Below, in pieces: positions 34,420 to 42,639 of a DNA stretch of 64,000 bases. The first letter of the stretch is position 1. Each line of letters begins with the position of its first letter. Under the pieces are notes generated by a model. That model searched no databases. It was not told the origin of the DNA and saw nothing but the letters and a program-made list of their open reading frames with translations. Source of the DNA: an uncultured Desulfobacter sp. (GTDB taxonomy: Bacteria > Desulfobacterota > Desulfobacteria > Desulfobacterales > Desulfobacteraceae); NCBI RefSeq assembly GCF_963665355.1, contig NZ_OY762229.1, positions 4,836,001 through 4,900,000 of the forward strand. The letters run 5' to 3'. A program made the position numbers and the translations under genes.

Positions 34420-35415
34420 ATCGGACTGATTACCAATCGTTTCCTTAAAAGCAAATACTCCCTGATCCAGGCCAGGTTGCTTTATGAAATCAGCAATACC
34501 TCCCCCCTCCATGCCGCGGACCTGATACGGGACCTGGGACTTTCTGCGGATTCTCTGAGCAAAACCCTCTCATGGATGAAACAGGTTTGAGGCCCAGGGG
34601 CTTATCATACGATCACCGTCCCCGGGGGATTCCAGAAAACAAGTGATTGCCCTGACTTTAGATGGGATGGCTGCATATTCTAAATTTAAAAAAACATCAG
34701 ACATGCATATTGCATCCCTCATTGAAACATTGACGCCAGAGGAAAAATCAGATCTGGTGAGCGCCATGACCCGGATTGAAGAAATTTTGAAACCCAAAGA
34801 AGGATGGATTGTAACCATCAGATCCCACAAACCTGGAGATATTGGGTACATCATTCACCGGCATGGTGTGATCTATGCCCGGGAATACGGTTTCAATTCA
34901 GATTTTGACGCTTATGTGGCCCGTGGCATGGCAGACTTTATCGAAAATAAAACGCCGGAACAAAACCTTTGGATTGCAGAGTGGCGAGATCATTTCGCAG
35001 GGTCCGTGGCCATTGTTCGCCACGATGCTCATACGGCTCAATTAAGATGGCTCATTGTGGAGTCCGAAGCACGACAGAGAGGGATAGGCAAGCAGCTGGT
35101 CAACCAGGCTGTCCGGTTTGCGGCAGACAACGGATATCGTTCCGTTCTGTTATGGACCATTGATTTTTTGGGGATGATCATAACATGGGCCACTCATGAG
35201 GAAACCCGATTCAGGGCACTACCAACCGATTGTAATTTCAGCGTTATTTTTTATGTTCTGAAAAAATGAGCACAAAGTGGCCGAAGTTATGATCAAGCCC
35301 GATTTTTTACATTCTGCCAGCCGCCGATACCGGGTTTCAACTGGCTGAAACAAAAGTCAGCCACGTCTGGGGTAAAACCCTTACCGAAGAATGCTGGCGG
35401 CTGAATCTGGGTTGA
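34420..35415 (+). pseudogene. MarR-GNAT fusion protein, decayed
   Basis: A remnant of the bifunctional MarR helix-turn-helix/GNAT acetyltransferase family. The frame starts inside the MarR domain (IGLITNRFLKSKYSLIQARL; LIRDLGLSADSLSKTLSWMK). It breaks at a +1 insertion near 34585-34587 and resumes as EAQGLIIRSPSPGDSRKQVI. The GNAT domain follows with AQLRWLIVESEARQRGIGKQLV near the acetyl-CoA site. After SVLLWTID the text loses homology for about 150 bases, and the expected end (TGFQLAETKVSHVWGKTLT) appears in another frame up to 35415. Truncated start, frameshift and insert make it non-functional. Confidence 0.85.
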
Positions 35416-35700
35416 CCTTACGAGATACTCTTTTAGCAATGTTCAAATTTTCTGAAACTTCCCCGGATACAACATGTTGTATTCGGGGAAATCCGGCTAA
35501 AAGCGACTGATAATACCATTGCTCGGCCTTGTTTTCGTCAATAAATTTATCCAAGATTTCTATTTACATCCGAATTTTTGGTTGTTATTTGAAACTTATT
35601 CCGCTTTAATTTTTTAATGGGATAATATTACAACCTGGGTCGTTAACAGAAAAAACTACCTAATCATTTGTTTGCCAATTGAATACCAAGGAAGAGCACG
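35416..35700. other. intergenic stretch without recognised feature
   Basis: No gene, RNA or clear repeat is seen apart from a short AACTTCCCCGGA.. inverted pair with TCCGGCT near 35455-35500. AAGGA at 35689 serves the GNAT gene downstream. Confidence 0.4.
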
Positions 35701-36222
35701 TTGGCCATACAAACAAACAGATTAACGCTTGCACCTGCAACAGTCGAGTTGGCTCGTGCAGAAATCAACAACGGGTTCGAATTTAAACGGCTGCTGGGAG
35801 CGTCCGTGCCAAAAAACTGGCCCCCGGAAGCATTGACTGAAGCATTGCCATTATTCCTGAAATTGATTGAAGCGGCACCAGACAAGGTCGGCTGGTTCAA
35901 CTGGTATGCTTTGGCGCAGGCCGATGGACAATCCCCGCCTATCTTGATCGGCGGATGCGGGTTCTTTGGGCCTCCGTGTAATGGCGCAGTTCAAATTGGC
36001 TATTCTGTTTTGTCTGAATTTCAGGGTCAGGGATTCGCTACGGAAATGGTATGTGGAATCGTCAAATGGGCAATGGCGCAGCCTACTGTCGTTCGAATCA
36101 TTGCAGAGACAGAGTGGGAGAATCCTGCCTCAGTGCGAGTGCTGGAAAAAGTTGGTTTCACTGCTACTGGTTCCTCCGCAGACATGAGAGGAACAAGATT
36201 CGAGTTACTGGCAGAAAATTAA
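35701..36222 (+). CDS. GNAT-family N-acetyltransferase (RimJ/RimL-like)
   Basis: A 173-residue acetyltransferase beginning with TTG (AAGGA 9 bases upstream; no ATG nearby in frame). LTLAPATVELARAEI opens the fold, IGGCGFFGPP lies near 82, and the acetyl-CoA loop is SEFQGQGFATEM near 103. IIAETEWENPASVRVLEKVGF near 133 is the RimJ/RimL-type signature. Substrate unknown. It is intact although surrounded by broken genes. Confidence 0.85.
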   Translation: MAIQTNRLTLAPATVELARAEINNGFEFKRLLGASVPKNWPPEALTEALPLFLKLIEAAPDKVGWFNWYALAQADGQSPPILIGGCGFFGPPCNGAVQIGYSVLSEFQGQGFATEMVCGIVKWAMAQPTVVRIIAETEWENPASVRVLEKVGFTATGSSADMRGTRFELLAEN

Positions 36223-36326
36223 GACTGAGAACCAGCTAATGAACCGGACGCCAATAAAGCCTGGTACCGGTTATGCGCGTCGTTCAAATAAACTCCGAAT
36301 AATTCGTATTGGAAGGATTTGAAGAA

Positions 36327-36540
36327 ATGTCTTTAAATTTTATCTTGCTCTATTCAATGACTGTGTTTATTGCTTCAATCATTCCAGACCAGAGCATGTT
36401 GTTGTCTCTGACTCATGGGATGCAATATGGGGCAAAAAAACAATAGCATCCGCCCTTGGTAACGTGACAATTACGTTAATACAAGCATCCATATCAATTG
36501 CAGGCTTAGGAACAATTTTAATTGCCGGTTTAATATCACC
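36327..36540 (+). pseudogene. LysE-family exporter remnant, frameshifted
   Basis: Begins MSLNFILLYSMTVFIASIIP with the family-like first helix and runs to HGMQYGAKKQ, where it hits a stop at a run of seven A's. The other frame continues TIASALGNVTITLIQASIS and then ends near 36540. A base change in the A-run broke it and the last two thirds are absent. Confidence 0.75.
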
Positions 36541-36718
36541 AAGAAGAGATTAAAAAATGAAAGCATCGGCGTAAACGACAATCCAGCTCCCTGAGCCGGA
36601 GCGAAAAGTTGCGCTCCCATCGCTATTGCTAATTCGAAGGAATAAACCATCGGCATGCCGGTGGTATGAACAATGGCTATGCCAGTGATTAGTGCCGAGA
36701 ATAAAGAAATCTCCTACA

Positions 36719-37081
36719 ATGAGAGCCCCAACTACTTGGGATTGTAAGTATCATGTCGTTTGGATACCCAAATATCGTCGAAAAGAGTTGTACGGTGAAA
36801 AGAGACAAATAGTTGTAGAGACAATTAAGCAGTGAGCTCGGATTAAAGGGACAGAAATCATTGAGGGACATGCGATGCCCGACCATATCCACCTTTGCCT
36901 TTCGATCCCGCCCCAATATGCTGTGGCGCATGTGATTGGCCTTTTGAAAGGGAAGAATGCATCGGAAGTGATGAGCTTTGGGAACAAGAGTAGTCGAATG
37001 GTGCGAGGCCGGAGATTTTGGGCTCGTGGCTATTGTGTTAGCACCGTTGGTCTTGATGAAGAAACGATACGGGAATATTAA
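36719..37081 (+). pseudogene. IS200-type TnpA transposase, nonsense-mutated
   Basis: One frame encodes an IS200/IS605-family Y1 transposase with an in-frame TGA at 36833-36835. Before it: TWDCKYHVVWIPKYRRKEL, typical N-terminus. After it: IIEGHAMPDHIHLCLSIPPQ with the HUH-type His-x-His (HIH), then VIGLLKGKNASEVM and RRFWARGYCVSTVGLDEETI carrying the Tyr region. A second stop (TAA, 37079-37081) cuts the last helix; weak likeness continues to about 37135. No accessory TnpB is present. Two stop codons indicate an inactive copy. Confidence 0.88.
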
Positions 37082-37294
37082 GCAATCAAGAACGTAAAGG
37101 TATTCTCGAAGAAGAAACAGATCTTTAAGTTTAACTAAAAAATGTAGTTGGTCGGAGCCATAGGGGGGCTCATGAAACCACCAGTTCACTGTGGCATTCA
37201 TTTGCGAACCGACGGCGGAAGGGAGATTAAAAAGGCCAGGGAATTGAGACCACTGTCAAGTCAAGTTTCGTTCAGGACATTTGATTATTTTTTT

Positions 37295-37330
37295 AGCCCC
37301 CCCTTTCAGTTTTCTGAAAAAGGGGGGCTT
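37295..37330. repeat. strong inverted repeat downstream of the acetate transporter
   Basis: AGCCCCCCCTTTCAG pairs with CTGAAAAAGGGGGGCT around a 4-base loop. On the transporter strand it is followed by A's, not T's, so it is not a standard intrinsic terminator for that gene. Confidence 0.6.
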
Positions 37331-37342
37331 TGAGGATTAGAG

Positions 37343-37900
37343 CTATCCAATCGGAAGAATTGCTTTACTGTATTGTTCGTTGAGAACTTCCGCCATAGCA
37401 AGATAAATAGCGCTCAGTCCGCATATGATGCCTTCAAAACCGGCAATTGTTCCGATAAGATGTGAACCTGTCCAGTCTTTGATTGCAAGAAGAAAAAACA
37501 ATACTGTCAGCGATGCAAAAACAAACTGAAGGCCTCTACTAGATTTTAATGTCCCAAAAAACATGAACATTGTAAAAATGCCCCACATGAACAGATAGCA
37601 GGCCATGAATTTTGCAGGTGTTGCAGCTGCCCAGCCAAGTTTGGGCAACAGGATAAGCGCCACCAGGGTCAACCAGAAGTGACCATAAGATATGAATGCT
37701 GTAACGCCAAAAGTATTACCTTTTTTAAACTCAAGAATACCTGCGATAATCTGGGCTGCCCCCCCGTAAAAAAGGCCCATTGCCAGAATCATAGAACTGA
37801 TTTCAAAAAAACCGGCATTATGAATATTCAAAAGCACGGTTGTCATTCCAAAGCCCATCAATCCGAGAGGTCCCGGATTTGCCAACGTTTCATTTCTCAT
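37343..37900 (-). CDS. acetate/succinate transporter, SatP/GPR1-FUN34-YaaH family
   Basis: About 185 residues and six helices. ATG 37900 (MRNETLANPGPLGLMGFGMT) is preferred since AGGAG lies 7 bases upstream. NPGPLGLMGFGMTT is the family signature (NPAPLGLxGF). LFYGGAAQIIAGILEFKKGNTFG and TAFISYGHFW follow. Family members carry acetate or succinate with protons. A sigma-54 promoter lies about 57 bases upstream, and a sigma-54-dependent activator gene is the next gene on the same strand, so nitrogen-, carbon- or stress-linked control is likely. Confidence 0.93.
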   Translation of the reverse strand: MRNETLANPGPLGLMGFGMTTVLLNIHNAGFFEISSMILAMGLFYGGAAQIIAGILEFKKGNTFGVTAFISYGHFWLTLVALILLPKLGWAAATPAKFMACYLFMWGIFTMFMFFGTLKSSRGLQFVFASLTVLFFLLAIKDWTGSHLIGTIAGFEGIICGLSAIYLAMAEVLNEQYSKAILPIG

Positions 37901-37956
37901 TTTCATACTCCTATTTCTCAAATTATTAAAAATTGTAAAATACTTTGAGTTAGAAT

Positions 37957-37972
37957 AGCAAACATTGTGCCA
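37957..37972 (-). promoter_or_regulatory. sigma-54 (-24/-12) promoter for the acetate transporter
   Basis: On the minus strand TGGCAC-AATGT-TTGCT matches the consensus TGGCAC-N5-TTGCW at every conserved base, with GG and GC ten bases apart. It lies about 57 bases before the transporter start. Confidence 0.88.
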
Positions 37973-38262
37973 CCTTCATACTGCAGGCTTCAAACCGGCT
38001 TATTTCGCAAATAATCATCCCATATGTCCATCATTGATCATCTTTCGTCACAATACGTTGGATAATTTTAAAAAGCCGAAAGGCCCTGTTATCAAAGTGT
38101 TGAGATGTGCATAATAATGACTTAAAGCCCAATATGTAGGCTTAATTACAAATAAATTGATTTTCAGTTCTGCTGAAAAAAGACGTGTAGGTGAGAATTA
38201 AATCGGTACAAAAGCATGTCTTCGGGCGGATATGACCCAAATAAGGACCACTTCGTCCCATC

Positions 38263-39690
38263 TTAGGGCATATTGATCCCATAGGTCACCATTTTACGAT
38301 ATAGTGTCTTGGGGGAAACGCCCATTTTTTTAGCGGCTTTTCCTCTGTGCCACCGGGAGAGATCAAGGGCAGAAAGAATAAACTGTTTCTCAAACCGGGC
38401 AACGGCATCAGTCAGTGGAAGGTCTGCGCCTGAATCTGAAACGGCAATGATTCCTGAGGGACGAGTGGATGGAATCGCAGGAAGGGGTAGATCCGGGGGA
38501 GCAATAAAATCAAGACCGTGAAGGCCAATGTACCTACGAAGAACATTCTGAAGTTCTCTGACATTTCCGGGCCAGTGGTAATCGTATAGCGCTTGTATGT
38601 CTTTTTCGGGTAAGGCATAAAATTGAAGGGTTGATTTCATTCGGCTGAAAAAATAATCTGCAAGGAGTGCAAGGTCTTCCTTCCGTTCACGAAGGGGCGG
38701 AATATCTATGGGTATCACATACAAGCTGTAAAAAAAATCGCTGTGGAGCCGGCCTTTTTGAACCTCTTCCCATAGATTATGGGTGCTGGCGGCAATAATC
38801 CTGAACTCGGAATAAAGTACCTCATTGCTCCCAACCGGCGAATACCCACCCCCTTCCATTATCCGCAGGAGCTTAACCTGCATGCTCAGGGAAAGTTCTC
38901 CAACTTCATGAAGAAATAGAGTGCCGCCCTGTACATATGAAAGAACGCCCTTCTTGTCATTATAGACACCGGTAAAGGCTCCGTTTACATGACCAAAAAA
39001 CTCGGTTTCCAGAAGAGATTCAGAAATGGCATCACAATTGACAGAGAGAAACGGAGTGTTTTTTCTTTGACTGATATCGTGTATAGCCCTTGCAACCAGC
39101 TCCTTACCGACCCCCGATTCACCTTGGATAACAACACTGTCAGTACTGGCTGCTGCCTGTACAATTATATCATAGACCTCCTGCATTTTTTGGCTTTTGC
39201 CGATAATATTGCAGAACTTGAAGCGTTCACCCATTAAGGACCAAAACAGTGAATACTGTTGCTGGAGCCGTTCGGATTCACGTTTCATTGCGTCTGCCTG
39301 CATTTTGCGAAGGGAAATATCCTGAAGAGTTGTGACTGCGCCTGTAATACTGCCTTCATGATCAAAAACAGGAGCCGCCAAGAAATTTATATATTTTGGT
39401 TTTCCATTAATATTTTCAAAATAGTCTGTTGCTTCCCAGGCATTCAGCACAATGCTGGACCGTGTCGGATTTTTTGTGCCATATATTTCAAGGAATTTTT
39501 CATAGTCCTGCTCGACAACAAGATCGGCCAAAACGGGCCGTTTGCTGGAATAAAAAATCTTCCACTGGTGGTTTGTGCCGATAATCTCTTCAGCGGAAAC
39601 GCCTGTGAGAACTTCAAAAGCTCTGTTCCAGACTTTTACCTTGTGGTCGCGCCCTATGACGAACTGGGCTATCGGCGTATATTCAAGCAT
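38263..39690 (-). CDS. sigma-54-dependent transcriptional activator with N-terminal PAS domain
   Basis: About 475 residues: PAS sensor (1-125, FVIGRDHKVKVWNRAFEVLTG), AAA+ domain (about 170-395), Fis-type HTH (about 435-475, RGKAAKKMGVSPKTLYRKM). Walker A is GESGVGKELVARAIHDIS. The sigma-54 contact loop reads GAFTGV rather than GAFTGA, and Walker B reads GGTLFLHEVGEL where Asp-Glu is the rule, an unusual His. ATG 39690 is used; a TTG two codons upstream is possible. No receiver domain, so it probably senses a small molecule through PAS. The transporter with a sigma-54 promoter is its likely target. Confidence 0.9.
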   Translation of the reverse strand: MLEYTPIAQFVIGRDHKVKVWNRAFEVLTGVSAEEIIGTNHQWKIFYSSKRPVLADLVVEQDYEKFLEIYGTKNPTRSSIVLNAWEATDYFENINGKPKYINFLAAPVFDHEGSITGAVTTLQDISLRKMQADAMKRESERLQQQYSLFWSLMGERFKFCNIIGKSQKMQEVYDIIVQAAASTDSVVIQGESGVGKELVARAIHDISQRKNTPFLSVNCDAISESLLETEFFGHVNGAFTGVYNDKKGVLSYVQGGTLFLHEVGELSLSMQVKLLRIMEGGGYSPVGSNEVLYSEFRIIAASTHNLWEEVQKGRLHSDFFYSLYVIPIDIPPLRERKEDLALLADYFFSRMKSTLQFYALPEKDIQALYDYHWPGNVRELQNVLRRYIGLHGLDFIAPPDLPLPAIPSTRPSGIIAVSDSGADLPLTDAVARFEKQFILSALDLSRWHRGKAAKKMGVSPKTLYRKMVTYGINMP

Positions 39691-39698
39691 AGTCAAAT

Positions 39699-39917
39699 TC
39701 AGCCCCGAGTTTTTAACTTTTTTAAAAATTTAGGGATTAGTTCAGTATGAAAATTTTGCCTGATAAAATGCAGGGCGTTCTTGAGGACCACAACGGTCTG
39801 TAACCGGGCGCCCCCCTCCCTGCCGCACGTTCTGCAGATCCCGGGAAGAAACTGTTGTTTTGGCGGCAGGGTATCCGGTAGGTAGATGGTCATAGTCAGT
39901 GCTGAAGAATTGTACAT
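39699..39917 (-). CDS. short open frame directly upstream of the PAS activator
   Basis: Codes 72 residues (MYNSSALTMTIYLPDTLPPK...). AGGGAG lies 7 bases before the ATG, a good ribosome-binding site. No family is recognised. Its end PKFLKKLKTRG and the frame just before the activator start (KFLKKVKNSGLNLT) cover the same DNA in two frames, so it could be the displaced N-terminus of the activator after a frameshift. It may also be non-coding. Confidence 0.35.
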   Translation of the reverse strand: MYNSSALTMTIYLPDTLPPKQQFLPGICRTCGREGGARLQTVVVLKNALHFIRQNFHTELIPKFLKKLKTRG

Positions 39918-40036
39918 ATTTTTCTCCCTTATGCCGTCCCAACAAGGGCTTGCTGTTCAGGAACAAGTTTGATTCTTGCCGACATTGTCAAACGCATTGT
40001 ATAGTCATCCAATCATGGTCTTGCCTGGCATTATTT

Positions 40037-40282
40037 TTAATAAATGTCATCTAAAATTTTTAAAGCAAGAATCGAGCCTATAAAATTCAACGTTGTAGTG
40101 TTATAGTTTGTTTTTTTCATCCGGTCAGGCGGTATCTTGCCGTTTCTTGAAAGAATCAAAAATTGCACATCATGCAAATGCATTAAATGCGGTATACTCA
40201 TCATCTTGCCTGAACGATTTAAGATTTCCCATATCTCGGTAGAGCCCCGTTTTACTGTTTCATCAATCCGGTTAATGTCCAT
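40037..40282 (-). CDS. hypothetical protein, 81 residues
   Basis: MDINRIDETVKRGSTEIWEI... preceded by AAAGGA 9 bases from the ATG. The sequence looks protein-like (mixed helix pattern, ends KILDDIY) but I recognise no domain, signal peptide or membrane helix. It lies alone between the activator region and a group II intron remnant. Confidence 0.4.
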   Translation of the reverse strand: MDINRIDETVKRGSTEIWEILNRSGKMMSIPHLMHLHDVQFLILSRNGKIPPDRMKKTNYNTTTLNFIGSILALKILDDIY

Positions 40283-40415
40283 TTTTCGTGTCCTTTCGGT
40301 AAGCCTGCATTAATTCAATCTCCGCAGCTGATATAACGATCCCATCAATATTTTAAGGAGGGACCCATGAATAAAATCGGGATAGGACTCCCCCATCACT
40401 GAGGAGCCCTCCCAG

Positions 40416-40600
40416 GTGAGTAGCCCAAAGGAACTTCCTCTTCAGGCTCTCTCAAAACCGGACGTGAATCTCTCGACTCATCCGGCTCCTATCGTTCAGC
40501 CGTTTTTTTATACAGGACACGCCAATGAACAAAATTGCGACCTGTGCGGGTAGATTTTTGAAAATCCAACGGCCGGTAGGAAGAATATGAGCAAAAAACA
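40416..40600 (-). mobile_element. 3' end of a group II intron (maturase tail, domains V and VI)
   Basis: On the minus strand the frame reads RNFVHWRVLYKKTAER then TAG (40489-40491), like the C-terminal end of intron-encoded maturases. GAACGATAGGAGCCG leads into a 34-nt domain V at 40455-40488: GAGCCGGAT...CACGTCCGGTTT, with the AGC triad. Domain VI follows at 40416-40453: GAGAGCC pairs with GGCTACTC with one bulged A, the branch site, 7 bases from the intron end (..CTCAC). The reverse transcriptase body and the 5' intron half are missing, so this is a fragment. Confidence 0.78.
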
Positions 40601-40673
40601 CAAAAATGGAAGACAACTGCTTTCCTTTTTGAGATGTAAAGCTATACAGCTATAACTTCTCAAAGGAAAAACA

Positions 40674-42197
40674 ATGTCAAAATACAAAGTCAAAGTCAGT
40701 GTAGAACTTGTAGAATGTGATGAGACAGAAAATCATGAGATTAATCAAGATGCCGATGGAAGCTATTCAATGGTCATAAGTGAACAAGATGCAACCAGTA
40801 TTGATATGTGTGAAAAATCTGTGTTGCAAATAGCTTACCCTACAATACGAAAAGCGGTCTCGAACCATTTAAGCCTAGTTTCAAAAAAAAAAGCCGCAAG
40901 CAAATCCGAAAAAGGAGATGAAATCATAGCAAATTCTCATCCATATAAGGTCGACGGAGAAATTGGACGCTTCAAGTTTTACAACTCATACCGTTTGTCA
41001 TGAGAACCAAAGTCAATACAACACAGCTCAAGATTTGTTTGTCTGCCTGAGAGGAGTCGAGATTTATAAAACTATCGGGTTTAAAGATATTGCAATGATC
41101 TATGGCAATACCGAAAAATCTTATCAGAAAACGGCACAACTGATTAATCGTATTCGACATCAAGAACAAGGCGGCACCCCTTCCCGGACACTTCATGACT
41201 GTACGGAAAAAGAAGGACGAGAAGCCCTCGGCTATATCGATAAAAAAGCACGCTGTATTCTTAAGGAGAACGGTTTCTCAGAAGATGGTACATGCCGGGA
41301 TATCAAACTTGAATATAATAGTAATCATCCGATAACAGTGGCCAAGCAGTTTGTCTTAAATGCAGTAGATAAATGTTGCCGGGATCAGGATATCAACATT
41401 GAAGCCATCTTGAGGAATCCTGTACCCTATGAAAATCCAGAGCGTAGTACAGAAATTTCAATTGATCAGACGTGAATGTAAAGAAACAAGAAGAGTTCCG
41501 GCCCGGCGGTATCAAATCGGAACGAGGAAAACGGAAATATATCCACAACACCATTGCTCATATATCCAAAGCACATACGGGTAAATATGTGTTGAATGGC
41601 CCTGGCACAAAAAATGTCTTGTTATTTTTAACAGCTTTTCTGTTCCATAATGATTTGATAGGCGACCGTATCCAGTTCTTCACCGACGGTCGTAAAATAC
41701 TAAACGATTCCATTTTCAACTGGTTCAGTTGGTATGGGAATATTGGTGTCATTCTTGATTGGTATCATTTGGAAAAGAAATGCAAAGAACAATTGAGCCT
41801 GGCGCTTAAGGGACGATTCATCCGTAACGAAATTCTTGATAATCTTAAGCCGCTGTTGTGGTATGGGTTAATTGATGAAGCTGTAGGCCATTTGGAGGCA
41901 ATCGATAAAGATTCCATAAAGCAAGTGGAAAAGTTAGATAAACTGATTGCCTATTTGAAAAGGAATAAACCGTATATTCCCTGCTATGCGGTAAGGAAAG
42001 AACTGGGTTTATGTAACTCCAGTGCTATCGGTGAAAAAATGAATGACCTTGTCGTCTCAAGCCGTCAAAAACACAATGGAATGAGTTGGTCAAAAGCGGG
42101 TTCAGTTGGATTGGCAACAATCACGGCCATAAAAAGAAATAAAGAAAATGAAAAATGGTTTGAAACAAAGAGCTTAGATTTCAAGCTGGCTGCTTAA
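40674..42197 (+). pseudogene. transposase of unassigned family, broken by two frameshifts
   Basis: Three frames read as one protein of about 500 residues. Part 1 (40674-about 40990) begins MSKYKVKVSVELVECDETEN. Part 2 (about 40985-41460) starts TTHTVCHENQSQ and ends ISID. Part 3 (from about 41466) reads DVNVKKQEEFRPGG and FFTDGRKILNDSIFNWFSWY, then DWYHLEKKCKEQLS. 'DGxK...DxxH' spacing and 'ISIDDVxVKxQ' are transposase-like (DDE candidates). AAAGGAAAAACA precedes the first ATG. Two shifts in unrelated places suggest decay rather than programmed frameshifting. No inverted repeats were identified. Confidence 0.7.
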
Positions 42198-42233
42198 GCC
42201 ACCCGCACAGGTCGAAAAAAAGAGAAATAAAGA

Positions 42234-42268
42234 AAAAGGGGTTTCCAGACTTATTCCGAAAACCCCTG
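42234..42268 (-). terminator. terminator of tRNA-Thr
   Basis: On the minus strand AGGGGTTTTC, an 11-base loop, then GGAAACCCCT and a T-run. It lies about 18 bases after the tRNA 3' end. Confidence 0.85.
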
Positions 42269-42284
42269 TAATCCTTGATTTTAG

Positions 42285-42360
42285 TGGAGCCGGCGAACGG
42301 ACTCGAACCGTTGACTTTCTCATTACGAGTGAGATACTCTACCACCTGAGTTACGCCGGC
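42285..42360 (-). tRNA. tRNA-Thr (anticodon CGT)
   Basis: Full cloverleaf on the minus strand: acceptor GCCGGCG/CGCCGGC, D-stem ACTC/GAGT, anticodon stem TCTCA/TGAGA with loop CTCGTAA (anticodon CGT), T-arm AACGG-TTCGAGT-CCGTT, and encoded CCA. The discriminator base is T. It sits between two broken transposases. Confidence 0.96.
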
Positions 42361-42639
42361 TTTTGACCACGCACTCTATATATCAAGGCTTTTCATGATT
42401 TTCAATTAAAAAAGAAGGATCGTATTGCCACGGCCTTGGGATACCTGATGCGCTTGAATACGATAATGCATCTTTTTGAAAAATAGGCTACAAAATGACT
42501 TTTATCAATTTTTATGGTCTTGCAAGAAGTTAATTGCTAACCCAAGTTTACGATTATAAATTATAACTATATGTAATTACGTGTATTATTGTTTGCATAT
42601 GTTTGGTTATGGCACTACTTTTGTTTAAAAATAATTTTT

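Noticed and set aside
36471-36715. minus-strand frame (ALITGIAIVHTTGMPMVYSF...) as a membrane-protein gene
   Set aside because: Hydrophobic but without a recognised family, and partly antisense to the LysE remnant; not enough support.
37295-37330. strong hairpin as intrinsic terminator of the acetate transporter
   Set aside because: On the transcribed strand it is followed by A's rather than T's; kept only as an inverted repeat.
39259-39750. 163-codon plus-strand frame
   Set aside because: Antisense to the PAS region of the sigma-54 activator; no family match.
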